Origin: Blautia liquoris
Lineage (GTDB): Bacteria > Bacillota > Clostridia > Lachnospirales > Lachnospiraceae
Direction of reading: 5' to 3'
Length of the DNA: 64,000 nucleotides
NCBI RefSeq assembly: GCF_015159595.1
Contig: NZ_CP063304.1
Span: 2,046,001-2,110,000, forward strand
Positions 27,472 through 36,278 of the stretch are shown piece by piece. Position numbers and translations under genes: made by a program. The notes under the pieces are model-generated. The model ran no database searches and was not told the DNA's origin. It saw nothing but the letters and a program-made list of their open reading frames with translations. Within the stretch, counting starts at the first letter, position 1; every line of letters begins with the position of its first letter.

Positions 27472-28077
27472 TCATAAGTGATTTTCGGGTCGATCGATAT
27501 CGAACAATTCTTTCTTATTTATCACATCATAAAAGTACACATCCTCTTTGTGTGATCTGAGTACTTTTTTTCCACCTACATCCCCCTTGAGAGCCATCAA
27601 TTCATCGATATATTTGTTTGAAAATATCACCGGATTTCCATTTCTATCCCCACCTCTTGGACAGCCTATGCCTTTCTTACTCATCAGATACCCTTCCAGA
27701 AATAGCTCTATCGTTTCGTGCTGTAGATAAGGCTGATCTCCGACAAAAAAACAAAAATACTCTTTTTCGTTATCTTCTTTCCCATCAGAGAGATTCCTCA
27801 GAACAAAATTAAGCCCCATCTGCAGTGAAGAGGAAATTCCATCAGCACTGTGGTTATTGCAGACAACTGAAATCTTTCTTTTTTCCATTTCCCGAACAAT
27901 TTCCTGATATTGGGTCACCACGGTAAGTGTAGTTTTTTCACTTTTTATTTTTTTAATTTTGGACAGGTGATCAATCACATGCAGATATAAAGGCTTTCCC
28001 TGAAAAACTGTCAGCAGTTTGTTTTTTCCGTATCTCTTTGAGAAACCTGCTGCGAGGACAATCATATGAACAGCCAA
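27472..28077 (-). CDS. mocA: MocA/MobA-like molybdenum cofactor nucleotidyltransferase
   Basis: 201 residues. VLAAGFSKRYGKNKLL is an intact nucleotide-binding loop; FVGDQPYLQHETI supplies the metal Asp and GGDRNGNPVIFSNKY is typical of MocA cytidylyltransferases, which join CMP to molybdopterin for xanthine-dehydrogenase-type enzymes. It is the last gene of the cluster. Start: a TTG at 28077 has AAGGAGG 7 bases upstream, while an ATG at 28065 overlaps the yqeC stop as ATGA; I keep the TTG form because of the spacing. Confidence 0.88.
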   Translation of the reverse strand: MAVHMIVLAAGFSKRYGKNKLLTVFQGKPLYLHVIDHLSKIKKIKSEKTTLTVVTQYQEIVREMEKRKISVVCNNHSADGISSSLQMGLNFVLRNLSDGKEDNEKEYFCFFVGDQPYLQHETIELFLEGYLMSKKGIGCPRGGDRNGNPVIFSNKYIDELMALKGDVGGKKVLRSHKEDVYFYDVINKKELFDIDRPENHL

Positions 28078-28823
28078 TCCAAATCCTCCTTATTCTCTCT
28101 GATCCGCCTCCATGACAAAGGATACACCAAAACCTGCGGTACATTCTTGTGTCGGTTCCACAGACTGATTACGTTCTCTGCTACTTTCTCGCCGGCAGCT
28201 TCTCTTGTCTTATCATCTGCCTGATTTAGAATCACCGCAAGGGATATATCCGGAAATTCCTCTCTCATCCTGCACAGATATCCTTTTACAATTCCCTCTG
28301 CCATCTTTTCTTCATCTAACAGGTCCTGGGAAGAAAGACCTGTCAGTTCGCAGAACAACTCTTTTCTATGACAAATTTCACTGACCGGACGGGCAAGAGC
28401 ACTTAAGCCTTCTGTAACCAGAATCCTGTCCGTCTTCGGATAGATAACTGGTTCGTATGACGCGGGTATCTTAAAGGGCAGACGAGCTGAACCATCGGCT
28501 TCTATCAGAACAGCATCGGCAAAATTAAGAACTTCATCCACCGTTTCCATGGAGATTCCCTTTATCTTCCTTTCAGTGACAGAGATACCAGCAACACAAA
28601 AACCTCTCTCATCCAGCTTTCTTCTAATATCATCCACACACTCCCCTGATACAAAGTTGTTCCCATCAGGTTTCGCCATATGTGTGGTTGTAGTCACAAG
28701 CACACGAAAGCCCTTCCTCTGAAGATATTCTGCTATACAAAAAATCCCTGTCGTTTTCCCGCCTGCTCCTACAAAAGACCAGACAAAGGGTTTTCTTATA
28801 CCTGTCTTTTCTCTCAATAGCAT
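28062..28823 (-). CDS. yqeC: Selenium cofactor biosynthesis protein YqeC
   Basis: 253 residues. An N-terminal P-loop (SFVGAGGKTTGIFCIAEYL) and VTTTTHM, LIEADGSARLPFK and VLVTEGLSALARP segments define the YqeC family. By genome co-occurrence studies the family is tied to maturation of selenium-dependent molybdenum hydroxylases; the reaction is unknown. It overlaps the desulfurase gene by 10 bases (AAAGGA in the overlap) and mocA by 16, so the genes are translated as a coupled set. Confidence 0.92.
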   Translation of the reverse strand: MLLREKTGIRKPFVWSFVGAGGKTTGIFCIAEYLQRKGFRVLVTTTTHMAKPDGNNFVSGECVDDIRRKLDERGFCVAGISVTERKIKGISMETVDEVLNFADAVLIEADGSARLPFKIPASYEPVIYPKTDRILVTEGLSALARPVSEICHRKELFCELTGLSSQDLLDEEKMAEGIVKGYLCRMREEFPDISLAVILNQADDKTREAAGEKVAENVISLWNRHKNVPQVLVYPLSWRRIRENKEDLDWLFI

Positions 28824-29941
28824 CTGAGTCCTTTCACTGCCGCGTCAACATCCGCCTGTGTATTATAATGTGAAAAACTGAATCTCACACTCCCCTGATC
28901 CTCTGTCCGAAATCTCTGGTGAAGCAAAGGTGCACAGTGACCCCCGCTTCTTGTATATATCTCACATTCTTCAGCCAGAAAATCACTCACCGCACCAGAA
29001 TCTTCATCGCCAAGATTCAATGTCACAATTGGTGCACGATTCTTTGAAGAAAAATCACCATAGATGTGGACATCCGGTATCTTTTTGACCTGACTGTAAA
29101 AATCCCATGCAAGATCTTGTTCTTTTTCCCTCAACATATCAGTCTTTTGCTCCTTCAGATATAAAAGTGCAGCCTGAAGTCCTGCAATCCCATGTCCATT
29201 CATCGTTCCTGCCTCTAGCGCCGCCGGCATTTCGTTTGGATGTGTTTTTGAATAGGTCTGTATCCCGCTTCCCCCACTTAAAAGAGGTCGTATCTGAACA
29301 TCTTTCTTAACGCAAAGTCCGCCAGTTCCCTGCGGCCCCATCAGGCTCTTATGTCCGGTAAAACATAGGACATCAATATGGTCCTTTTGCATATCGATCG
29401 GAAAGATGCCAGCTGTCTGAGATGCATCTACAACGAACAGAACTTTGCTTTTAGCACACCACGAACCTATTCGCCTGATATCTGTCAGATTACCGCAAAG
29501 ATTCGACGCATGGGTACACACTGCCAGTTTCGGCCTTCTTTCTATGGCCTCTTTCATTGCCTTATAGTCAAGCACTCCATGATTGTCACATCCGATGATT
29601 TCGAGTTTCACCCCGCGCTCTTCCATCTCATACAGCGGCCGCAGAACACTGTTGTGTTCAAGGACTGTAGTGACAGCTGTATCACCTGGAGACAGAAGCC
29701 CCTTAATCGCTGTATTCAGGCTTTCTGTAGAATTCATCGTAAAAGCAGTCTGCTCCGGACCTTCTCCGCTAAAAAGCTCATCTATCAGGCAACGTGTCTG
29801 ATAGATGATGCGAGATGTCTCCAGTGAAATTTCATAAGCCCCTCTTGAACTGTTTCCCATATGTCTGATTGCTTGTGCAACCGCCTCTGCAACCTGTGGC
29901 GGACGATAGAAACTGGTGGCCGCACTGTCAAGATAGATCAT
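28814..29941 (-). CDS. Cysteine desulfurase-like class V aminotransferase of the selenium cluster
   Basis: 375 residues. PLP fold-type I with the Lys in CFTGHKSLMGPQGTGG and the catalytic Cys in RSGGHCAPLLHQ, as in SufS/CsdB. N-terminal YLDSAATSFYRPP is typical of the SelD-linked subgroup. It likely mobilises S or Se from Cys/selenocysteine to supply SelD or the molybdenum cofactor. AGGAGG lies inside the end of yqeB, and the two genes overlap by 14 bases. Confidence 0.9.
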   Translation of the reverse strand: MIYLDSAATSFYRPPQVAEAVAQAIRHMGNSSRGAYEISLETSRIIYQTRCLIDELFSGEGPEQTAFTMNSTESLNTAIKGLLSPGDTAVTTVLEHNSVLRPLYEMEERGVKLEIIGCDNHGVLDYKAMKEAIERRPKLAVCTHASNLCGNLTDIRRIGSWCAKSKVLFVVDASQTAGIFPIDMQKDHIDVLCFTGHKSLMGPQGTGGLCVKKDVQIRPLLSGGSGIQTYSKTHPNEMPAALEAGTMNGHGIAGLQAALLYLKEQKTDMLREKEQDLAWDFYSQVKKIPDVHIYGDFSSKNRAPIVTLNLGDEDSGAVSDFLAEECEIYTRSGGHCAPLLHQRFRTEDQGSVRFSFSHYNTQADVDAAVKGLRCY

Positions 29942-30800
29942 ATTTTTCCTCCTGTATCACCGCACCGTTTAAACGTCTGCCAAGGTATAAGATGCCTTCC
30001 AGAACACCTCCGGCCACGCAGCGGGCTTTATCGGATATTCGAAAACAGTTTTCATACTCACTCTTTCTGGGATCGATATCACAAATCTTAAATCCCTTCG
30101 TAACAGGATAATTGTCTCGGATCATCCCGCGTAAAAGACCGCTTAAAGTAGCTTTCACCGGCACGCATTCTCCGTCTGGTGCTGCAATCACAGCAATTTC
30201 TTCATCTTTTTTGACGATATCTCCAATTTTATGTGAAGCCAATAATACTCCGGCTGCCGGTGAATGAATCACCCTTTCTTTCCCATATCCTGCAATCACA
30301 CCAGGTGTATTGGTGTTTGCGAGTGGAGAACCGTGTTCTATCACTCTTCCAAGATCATTCCCTCTCATCGTTTCCACGCAGAGATCGACATCCATACCGG
30401 CGGTAAAACCGGGACCGAGCCCAATCGTGATGTCGGACATGTCCCTTGTTGTGCCTAGATTCTTCTTTGCAAGAATCGCATCAACCAGAGCGTAAGGGCG
30501 GACTTCATTCAATATCTTGCAATCAGGATCCACCATGACTGGGACATCCCCTTCTTGAATTACCTCCCATGCCTGATCCAGAGATCTTACCCGTCTGGCA
30601 GTCAGATCCTCAACTTTGGCCGCACCGTCATAGACAGCCTCTGACAAAGAGACAAATCTGCGAATGGACGACGGAGTCAAAGTCTCGAGAACAAGGACAG
30701 AAAATCCACATTTCCACAGCTTATAAATCGTTCCGGTTGCGATATCCCCACCGCCTCTTACTATAATCAGTTTATCGCAGGATTTAATTTTACTTTTCAA
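29928..30800 (-). CDS. yqeB: Selenium-dependent molybdenum hydroxylase maturation protein YqeB
   Basis: 290 residues. N-terminal IIVRGGGDIATGTIYKLWKCGF looks like a dinucleotide-binding turn; SDITIGLGPGFTAGMDVDLCVETMRG and GVIAGYGKERVIHSPAAG define YqeB (EF2563 family). The family co-occurs with yqeC and an orphan selD. Biochemical role unproven. The start is TTG at 30800, with GAGGAG 8 bases upstream; the yedF stop lies 13 bases away. Confidence 0.92.
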   Translation of the reverse strand: MKSKIKSCDKLIIVRGGGDIATGTIYKLWKCGFSVLVLETLTPSSIRRFVSLSEAVYDGAAKVEDLTARRVRSLDQAWEVIQEGDVPVMVDPDCKILNEVRPYALVDAILAKKNLGTTRDMSDITIGLGPGFTAGMDVDLCVETMRGNDLGRVIEHGSPLANTNTPGVIAGYGKERVIHSPAAGVLLASHKIGDIVKKDEEIAVIAAPDGECVPVKATLSGLLRGMIRDNYPVTKGFKICDIDPRKSEYENCFRISDKARCVAGGVLEGILYLGRRLNGAVIQEEKYDLS

Positions 30801-30812
30801 TTCATCTGCTCC

Positions 30813-31454
30813 TCAGGGTCGAATAATAATTGATGCCGCTGTTTCCTTTTCCGCGATCTCGTATAGGTTCGTCACGGTTCCCACTTCCAGTTTCTCACTA
30901 AGATCATAGTAGTTTAAGCAAGTTCCACAGGTCAGGATCTTTACACCTTTTTCTTCAAGAGTCTTCAGATCCTGTACAGAATCCGAGCCCTGACAAGATA
31001 AAAATGCACCCCCGTTATACAGCAGTACTGTCTCAGGCATGATGTCCTGCTGTGTAAGTGCATAAATAAAACCCTTCATCAGAGTTTTTCCAAGTTTTTC
31101 ATCGCCCGTGCCCATCGTCCCCGAAGAAATGACAGCAATCATTCCCTTTCTTATTCCATCCTCTGTCATAGATACTTTACAGTCCGCATAGCTGACCGCA
31201 TCCTCAGAATCCACCTGTACTGTCTGTGTTCCCTCACCGGAGACTGAAATCCTTACAATCATCTCCTGAGCACTTTTTCTTTGAACCCCAAAGCTATAGC
31301 CCTTATGCTCTGCCATCTTCTTGAGATTCTGAACCGCAATTTCATTGTCAACAATGACCTCACAGATTTCTCCAACCGGAGCATTTTCCAAGGCTTTCTT
31401 TGCCTCAATTATTGGTATGGGACACTCTTTTCCTCTTTCATCTAAACGAATCAT
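30813..31454 (-). CDS. yedF: YedF: TusA-like/DsrE-like selenium metabolism protein
   Basis: 213 residues in two parts. An N-terminal TusA-like domain has the conserved Cys-Pro (GKECPIPIIEAKKAL, residues 8-22). A C-terminal DsrE-like domain has LTCGTCLNYY, a possible persulfide or perselenide Cys pair. The fusion is diagnostic of selenium-metabolism YedF, thought to pass S/Se to SelD or to the cofactor; the exact step is inferred. AAAGGAG precedes the ATG. Confidence 0.93.
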   Translation of the reverse strand: MIRLDERGKECPIPIIEAKKALENAPVGEICEVIVDNEIAVQNLKKMAEHKGYSFGVQRKSAQEMIVRISVSGEGTQTVQVDSEDAVSYADCKVSMTEDGIRKGMIAVISSGTMGTGDEKLGKTLMKGFIYALTQQDIMPETVLLYNGGAFLSCQGSDSVQDLKTLEEKGVKILTCGTCLNYYDLSEKLEVGTVTNLYEIAEKETAASIIIRP

Positions 31455-31500
31455 ATATCATATCTCCTTTCTTTCGCTGAATGATCTCAATTCTTTTCTC

Positions 31501-32529
31501 TCAGCGCACAATAACCTTTTTTTCCTGTCCTTTTTCCACAGTTCCCACTATATTGCAGGACAGGCCCAGAGTTTTCAGTTCCTCGAAAGCCTTCCCTGCA
31601 TCCTCCGCATCCATACTGACCAAAAGTCCTCCCGACGTCTGGGGATCAAAAAGAATCTCTTCCATGGCAAACGAAGTATCTACAAACTGAACTTTACCCC
31701 CGACATGATTCCTGTTTCGCTGGGCAGCCGCTGTGAGATAAAACTCTTCGGCATAGTCCTTACATTCCTGTATATACGGAATCTTGTCTTTGTCAATCAC
31801 TGCGGTAAAACGCTCATCCATCATCTCACACAGATGAACCAGAAATCCGAATCCCGTCACATCGGTGCAAGCATGTGTACGATACTTTCTCACAATTTCG
31901 GATGCATACTTGTTTATCATACTCATCGATTGGATCGCAGAATCTACGGCTTGTGCGGAAGCTCCTCCTACATGCTGTGCGGTACATACAATTCCCACTC
32001 CAAGGGGCTTTGTCAACAAAAGAGCATCTCCCACATGACAGGTATTATTCGCCAGAATATGATCTGGGTGTATCGTGCCAAAAACTGATAACCCGTACTT
32101 AATACTTTCATCATTGATTGAATGGCCGCCTGCCAGTGTACCGCCTGCTTCCTGTACCTTCTCATTTCCTCCCTGCAGGATAGCCCCGAGAATGTTCATA
32201 TCCATACTCTCGGGGAAACAGACGATATTCAGTGCTGTCTTCACATCGCCTCCCATCGCATAGATATCGCTCAACGCATTCGCAGCCGCAATTTGTCCAA
32301 AGGTATAAGGATCTTCTACCATCGGCGGAAAAAAATCAAGTGTCTGTACTACAGCCAGATCCCTGGTCAGCCGATAAACAGCTGCATCATCAGAACTGTC
32401 ATAACCGATCAGCAGATTTGGATCTCTTTTTTTTTGCAGCTTGTCCAGAACTCTGGCAAGAACTGAAGGCCCCAGCTTTGCTGTACACCCTCCTCCCTTG
32501 CAAAACACAACAGGTTCTTGTTTTATCAT
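31501..32529 (-). CDS. selD: Selenide, water dikinase SelD (Cys form)
   Basis: 342 residues from ATG 32529, preceded by AAAGGAAG. The catalytic pair is C15 and K18 ([10 protein letters not shown]), the same spacing as E. coli C17/K20, so this copy uses Cys rather than selenocysteine. [14 protein letters not shown] and [32 protein letters not shown] are the ATP/Mg segments. It makes selenophosphate. No selA, selB or selC is in the window, so the product may serve the labile Se cofactor of the adjacent hydroxylase. Confidence 0.96.
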   Translation of the reverse strand: MIKQEPVVFCKGGGCTAKLGPSVLARVLDKLQKKRDPNLLIGYDSSDDAAVYRLTRDLAVVQTLDFFPPMVEDPYTFGQIAAANALSDIYAMGGDVKTALNIVCFPESMDMNILGAILQGGNEKVQEAGGTLAGGHSINDESIKYGLSVFGTIHPDHILANNTCHVGDALLLTKPLGVGIVCTAQHVGGASAQAVDSAIQSMSMINKYASEIVRKYRTHACTDVTGFGFLVHLCEMMDERFTAVIDKDKIPYIQECKDYAEEFYLTAAAQRNRNHVGGKVQFVDTSFAMEEILFDPQTSGGLLVSMDAEDAGKAFEELKTLGLSCNIVGTVEKGQEKKVIVR

Positions 32530-32558
32530 GTGAACGCTTCCTTTCATTCTTATTTGTC

Positions 32559-32972
32559 TTAGAGATTGCGGTCAGAAGATTCTGGTTTCTCATCTGATTT
32601 TTCTTCCATCTGCCTTAACTGTTCCAGCCAGTCTTTGGAAAAATAATAATCAAACAGTTCATCGACATTACTTCTTGCAGCTTTCATGAATTCATCGTAT
32701 TGCCCAAGAAGTATCTTGCCTCTGGCTGTAAGAGAGGATCCTCCGCCATGTCGTCCCCCCGTTTCACGGGTAGTGAGTGCAAACCCCCACTGTTTTTCCA
32801 TGGCTGCGATCATCTTCCATGCTTTGCTGTAAGCCATATCCATAGACAGAGCCGCCTTCTGAAGAGACCCCAGTTCATCAACTTTATGAAGCAGAACTGC
32901 GATACCTGGCCCAAATGCTTTGTTTTCTTCAAATAATCTGATACTCATCTTATAAGATAACCTTTTATCCAT
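32559..32972 (-). CDS. ModE-type LysR-like HTH regulator without molybdate-binding domain
   Basis: 137 residues from ATG 32972, with AAAGGGGA 8 bases upstream. The winged HTH ([22 protein letters not shown]) and [26 protein letters not shown] match the N-terminal DNA-binding domain of ModE. The C-terminal TOBE/MOP domains that bind molybdate are absent; instead there is a short helical acidic tail. It begins the selD-yedF-yqeB-csd-yqeC-mocA transcript, and is a plausible local regulator of molybdenum enzyme genes. Confidence 0.87.
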   Translation of the reverse strand: MDKRLSYKMSIRLFEENKAFGPGIAVLLHKVDELGSLQKAALSMDMAYSKAWKMIAAMEKQWGFALTTRETGGRHGGGSSLTARGKILLGQYDEFMKAARSNVDELFDYYFSKDWLEQLRQMEEKSDEKPESSDRNL

Positions 32973-33150
32973 GTAGTATTCCCCTTTTTCTAATCTGCAA
33001 TAACCGCTGTCTTTTGTCTCCGACAATTGCCTGACACTTTGAAGCTCATTGGTATCATTGTATCACAGATTGTGGGGTATCACCAGTATCTCAAGGTGCG
33101 AATTCGATATTCTTACCAAAGATATCGGTGTCAAAATAAAAAGAAATAAA
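32973..33150 (-). promoter_or_regulatory. Leader and probable extended -10 promoter of the modE-selD operon
   Basis: On the minus strand TGATACAAT near 33051-33059 is an extended -10 (TGn-TACAAT) without a clear -35. TGATAC occurs three times between 33045 and 33085 in the same orientation, which could be an operator array. Nothing else recognisable is in this gap. Confidence 0.35.
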
Positions 33151-33197
33151 CAGCAGATCTCTGCCGATCTCATGAACATGGGATCGGCAGAGGGATC
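33151..33197 (-). terminator. Terminator of the hydroxylase gene
   Basis: A hairpin of GATC..TCTGCCGATC with GATCGGCAGAGATC (33156-33197) is followed on the minus strand by a T-rich run (TTTATTTCTTTTTATTTT), 8 bases after the stop. Confidence 0.75.
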
Positions 33198-33204
33198 TTA
33201 TTAT

Positions 33205-35772
33205 CTATTTCTTCTTTTTTGCATAAGGAGTATCCGTAAGCGGCAGTTTAGTCTGGAAATTACCTGTCAGTTTATAATAAGCCCCCTGTATAGCAGGCGC
33301 AGTCGGTATTGAAGTTATTTCACCGATTCCAATCGCTCCGCGGCTCGTCTTGATTCCGCTTTTTTCAATCAGTATACTCTTGATCGGCGGGGTTTTATCT
33401 GCGCGGAACAACCCGAGCGTTCCAAATTTTGCAGTAGGTCTGCAGTGATCCAGCGGATAGTTTTCCGTCAAAGCATAACCCAGACTCATCACCATACCGC
33501 CCTCGATCTGTCCTTCCGCTCCTTTGGGATTGACAATTTTTCCGACTTCGTGGGATCCAACCAGTTCTTTTATTGTACCATCCTCATTCAAAATGCACAG
33601 CTGTGTTGCATATCCATAAGCGACGTGAGAAACAGGATTGGGAACAGGCGTACCCATGGCATCTGTCTTCGCCAGATATTCCCCGTAAAACTCCTGACCA
33701 TCCAGCTCCTCGAGTGTCTGATCTTTCATAGCTTCCTTTAACTTATCTGAGGCACGTAAAACAGCCTCTCCGGTAATAGTCGTCTGACGGGAACCGGAGG
33801 ATGTACCGGAATCGGGAGCTGTTGATGTATTCGGTGCGACCCAGCGAATCTTCGTGACAGGCAGATTCAGATTATCCGCGGCCATCTGAACCATCACCGT
33901 GTCCGAACCCTGGCCCATATCTGTCGCGGCAGAATGAATTTCGATAATTCCATCGTTTACCACGAGACGGGCCCTGCCATAGTCAGGTATCCCGACACCG
34001 ACACCGGCATTTTTAAGTGAACAGCCAATTCCAACATATTTGTTGGAATAGTAAATATCCCGAACAGCATCAAGTGTCTCGATCAGCCCGGTGCTGTCAT
34101 CGGCAATCTGACCATTTGGAAGAACATCTCCCGGCTTGATGGCATTCCTGTATCTCATCTCGAAGGGATCAATTCCCACCATCTCAGCGAGAAGATTCAG
34201 GTTGCATTCTGTTGCGAAGCACGTCTGTGTCACACCGAAACCGCGGTATGCTCCTGCCGGGGGATTGTCCGTATATACGGCGATTCCGTCGATGTCGATA
34301 ATCTGATAGTTGTACGGTCCGGCAGCGTGGGTACAGGCTCTTTGCAGCACCGGCCCTCCAAGGGAAGCATACGCTCCCGTATCTGACACTACTTTCGCCT
34401 TCATCGCAGTCAGATGACCGTCGTCATCACACGCCGTCGTCAGATCAATAGAGAAAGAATGGCGTTTCGGATGAATCAGTATACTCTCCGGTCTGGTAAG
34501 CTTTACCTTGACAACACGGCCCGTGAGATAAGCAATCAAAGCTGCGTGGTGCTGGACAGAGACATCTTCTTTGCCGCCAAATCCGCCGCCTACAAATTTA
34601 TTTTCGACGATTACTTTTTCTGGAGGAAGCCCCAACATAATACAGCACTCGCGCTGAATATCATAGGCACTTTGATCCGTGGAATAGATGAAAACACCAT
34701 CATCGAAAGGCATAGCAATCGAACACTCAGGTTCCAGAAACGCATGTTCTGTCCACGGTGTGTCGTAATGACGGGTAACCTTGTATTTTGAATCTGCAAT
34801 CACCTGATCGGCGTCACCCCTTGTCAGATGTTCGTGAGCAAGAATATTCCCACCCTCATGAAGCTGCGGCGCGCCGGGTTTGAGTGCATCCTCAGGACAT
34901 GTAAGCGGCTCCAGTTCTTCGTATTCAATTTCTACCAGCTTTTTTGCCTCTTCAAGGATCTCTGGTGTTTCTGCCGCCACCAGTGCAACGGCATCTCCCA
35001 GATAGCGGGTACAGTCACCAACAGCAATCATCGTATCCCAGTCATGCTTTAGATGACCCACTTTGTTCTCTCCGGGAATATCAGCGGCAGTCAGTACACA
35101 GACCACCCCGTCAAGAGCTTTTGCTTTCTCGGTATTGATTGACAACACTCTGGCTCTGGGGTATTTTGATCTTATGGCACTTCCGCAAATCATACCGTCG
35201 ATTTCAATATCGTCAACGTATTGTGCTGTTCCGAGTACCTTTTCCTCTACTTCAATCTTGGCAAATTCCGATCCGACTTTGATCATCTTTTCCTGCTCTT
35301 CGATTGGAATCTCTTCCCGAAGCATTTTACCGGCAAGTTCAATTCCGTCGATAATCTTCTGATATCCGGTACAGCGACAGATGTTGTTGCGGATTGCAGC
35401 TGCAATCTCGACTCTTTTGGGATTCGGATTTTTATCAAGCAATGACTTTCCGCACAAAACCATCCCTGGAATACAAAATCCGCACTGAACGGCGCCGCAT
35501 TTTCCAAAGGCATAGACAAACACATCCTTTTCCCTCTGACTCAAGCCTTCTACCGTCAGTATATGTTTTCCCTCGAACCTCTTTATCTTTGCAACGCAGG
35601 CTTTTAACGGGCGTCCGTCTGCCAGCACGGTACAGGCACCGCAGGCTCCTTCACTGCAGCCATCTTTGACTGATTTCAGATGGCAGTCATTCCTCAGGAC
35701 GTCCATAAGTGTCCGGTCTGCCTCAAATTCTTTTTCTTCACCATTTATCCATAATTTACAATAAGAGTTCAT
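33205..35772 (-). CDS. Selenium-dependent molybdenum hydroxylase (xanthine dehydrogenase-like, Fe-S/Mo fusion)
   Basis: 855 residues. The N-terminal plant-type [2Fe-2S] domain has C39, C44, C47 and C59; the second [2Fe-2S] cluster has C96, C99, C131 and C133 (CGFC and CRCTGY). The molybdopterin domains follow from about residue 165, with GGGFGGKEDV, PPAGAYRGFG and a C-terminal GIGEITSIPTAPA carrying the catalytic Glu. There is no FAD domain and no separate FAD subunit beside it. Size and neighbours match the selenium-dependent hydroxylase subfamily, which carries Se as a labile Mo ligand rather than selenocysteine. Substrate, possibly a purine, is unproven. GGAGGGAG precedes the ATG. Confidence 0.92.
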   Translation of the reverse strand: MNSYCKLWINGEEKEFEADRTLMDVLRNDCHLKSVKDGCSEGACGACTVLADGRPLKACVAKIKRFEGKHILTVEGLSQREKDVFVYAFGKCGAVQCGFCIPGMVLCGKSLLDKNPNPKRVEIAAAIRNNICRCTGYQKIIDGIELAGKMLREEIPIEEQEKMIKVGSEFAKIEVEEKVLGTAQYVDDIEIDGMICGSAIRSKYPRARVLSINTEKAKALDGVVCVLTAADIPGENKVGHLKHDWDTMIAVGDCTRYLGDAVALVAAETPEILEEAKKLVEIEYEELEPLTCPEDALKPGAPQLHEGGNILAHEHLTRGDADQVIADSKYKVTRHYDTPWTEHAFLEPECSIAMPFDDGVFIYSTDQSAYDIQRECCIMLGLPPEKVIVENKFVGGGFGGKEDVSVQHHAALIAYLTGRVVKVKLTRPESILIHPKRHSFSIDLTTACDDDGHLTAMKAKVVSDTGAYASLGGPVLQRACTHAAGPYNYQIIDIDGIAVYTDNPPAGAYRGFGVTQTCFATECNLNLLAEMVGIDPFEMRYRNAIKPGDVLPNGQIADDSTGLIETLDAVRDIYYSNKYVGIGCSLKNAGVGVGIPDYGRARLVVNDGIIEIHSAATDMGQGSDTVMVQMAADNLNLPVTKIRWVAPNTSTAPDSGTSSGSRQTTITGEAVLRASDKLKEAMKDQTLEELDGQEFYGEYLAKTDAMGTPVPNPVSHVAYGYATQLCILNEDGTIKELVGSHEVGKIVNPKGAEGQIEGGMVMSLGYALTENYPLDHCRPTAKFGTLGLFRADKTPPIKSILIEKSGIKTSRGAIGIGEITSIPTAPAIQGAYYKLTGNFQTKLPLTDTPYAKKKK

Positions 35773-35995
35773 AAACTCCCTCCAATTCTAGGTTTTCCTG
35801 ATCTATTATGTTCTCTATATTTTTCCGTTCTTCTATATCCGCCATCCATGCCATGCCGCATCCGGCCGAAATTTGCCTTGGAACAGGTATGATTCTCCCT
35901 GCTGTCTCTGTCTTCTTACAGACTTCTTCCATCTTCATTGCCTGGGTCGTGCTGTGAAAAGTGAAAACAACTTTCATCTTTTTCTCTCTCGCCAT
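35756..35995 (-). CDS. DUF3343 small protein, putative Se/S carrier
   Basis: 79 residues. MKVVFTFHSTTQAMKMEE and PVPRQISAGCGMAW match DUF3343, with the conserved Cys in SAGCG. The family has been proposed as a Se/S carrier because it clusters with selenium genes. It overlaps the hydroxylase start by 17 bases, so the two are coupled. AGGGAG precedes the ATG at 35995; an internal ATG at 35977 is also possible. Confidence 0.85.
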   Translation of the reverse strand: MAREKKMKVVFTFHSTTQAMKMEEVCKKTETAGRIIPVPRQISAGCGMAWMADIEERKNIENIIDQENLELEGVYELLL

Positions 35996-36036
35996 ATATC
36001 TCCCTGCATTGTTGTAATAATATTTTATTGTGAATC

Positions 36037-36052
36037 TGATAAATATTTATCA
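36037..36052 (-). promoter_or_regulatory. 16-bp perfect palindrome over the predicted start site of the hydroxylase operon
   Basis: TGATAAATATTTATCA is its own reverse complement and begins 3 bases downstream of the -10, covering the expected +1. This is the classic position for a repressor operator. The binding protein is unknown. Confidence 0.55.
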
Positions 36053-36054
36053 TT

Positions 36055-36083
36055 ATGATATCATTACTTTTTTCTATTGTAAA
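36055..36083 (-). promoter_or_regulatory. Promoter of the DUF3343-hydroxylase operon
   Basis: On the minus strand TTTACA (36078-36083), a 17-base spacer and TATCAT (36055-36060), about 60 bases before the DUF3343 start. Confidence 0.7.
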
Positions 36084-36278
36084 GGAGTTTTCGACAAAAA
36101 CAGCGACAAAAAGGAAGGTGTCTAATTGTCTATTTCGCATATCTTTCCAAAGTATAGCGCTTTGTATTTTATAGAAACACAGGATATAAAGAAGTATGAC
36201 CCCTATGGCAGGTATTTATGTCCTTCATCTTTGCTTCAGCATAGAATACTAATAACAAACTTAGAAGTAAGTGAAAGA

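Noticed and set aside
31345-32088. A 247-codon plus-strand frame opposite selD and yedF
   Set aside because: Antisense to two well-defined genes, no ribosome site, Cys/His/Ser-rich composition typical of an antisense translation.
31501-32529. SelD as a selenoprotein
   Set aside because: The catalytic position is an ordinary Cys codon (C15) and no in-frame UGA is needed.
36037-36052. FNR/CRP, Fur or Rex binding site
   Set aside because: The half-site spacing does not match the known FNR or Rex consensus and the Fur resemblance is only AT-richness; kept as an unassigned operator.
36126-36278. 51-residue N-terminal extension of the metallophosphoesterase from a TTG
   Set aside because: The extension does not look like the family and the fold begins just after the ATG at 36279. 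A good AAGGAAGG before the TTG keeps it as a minor alternative.
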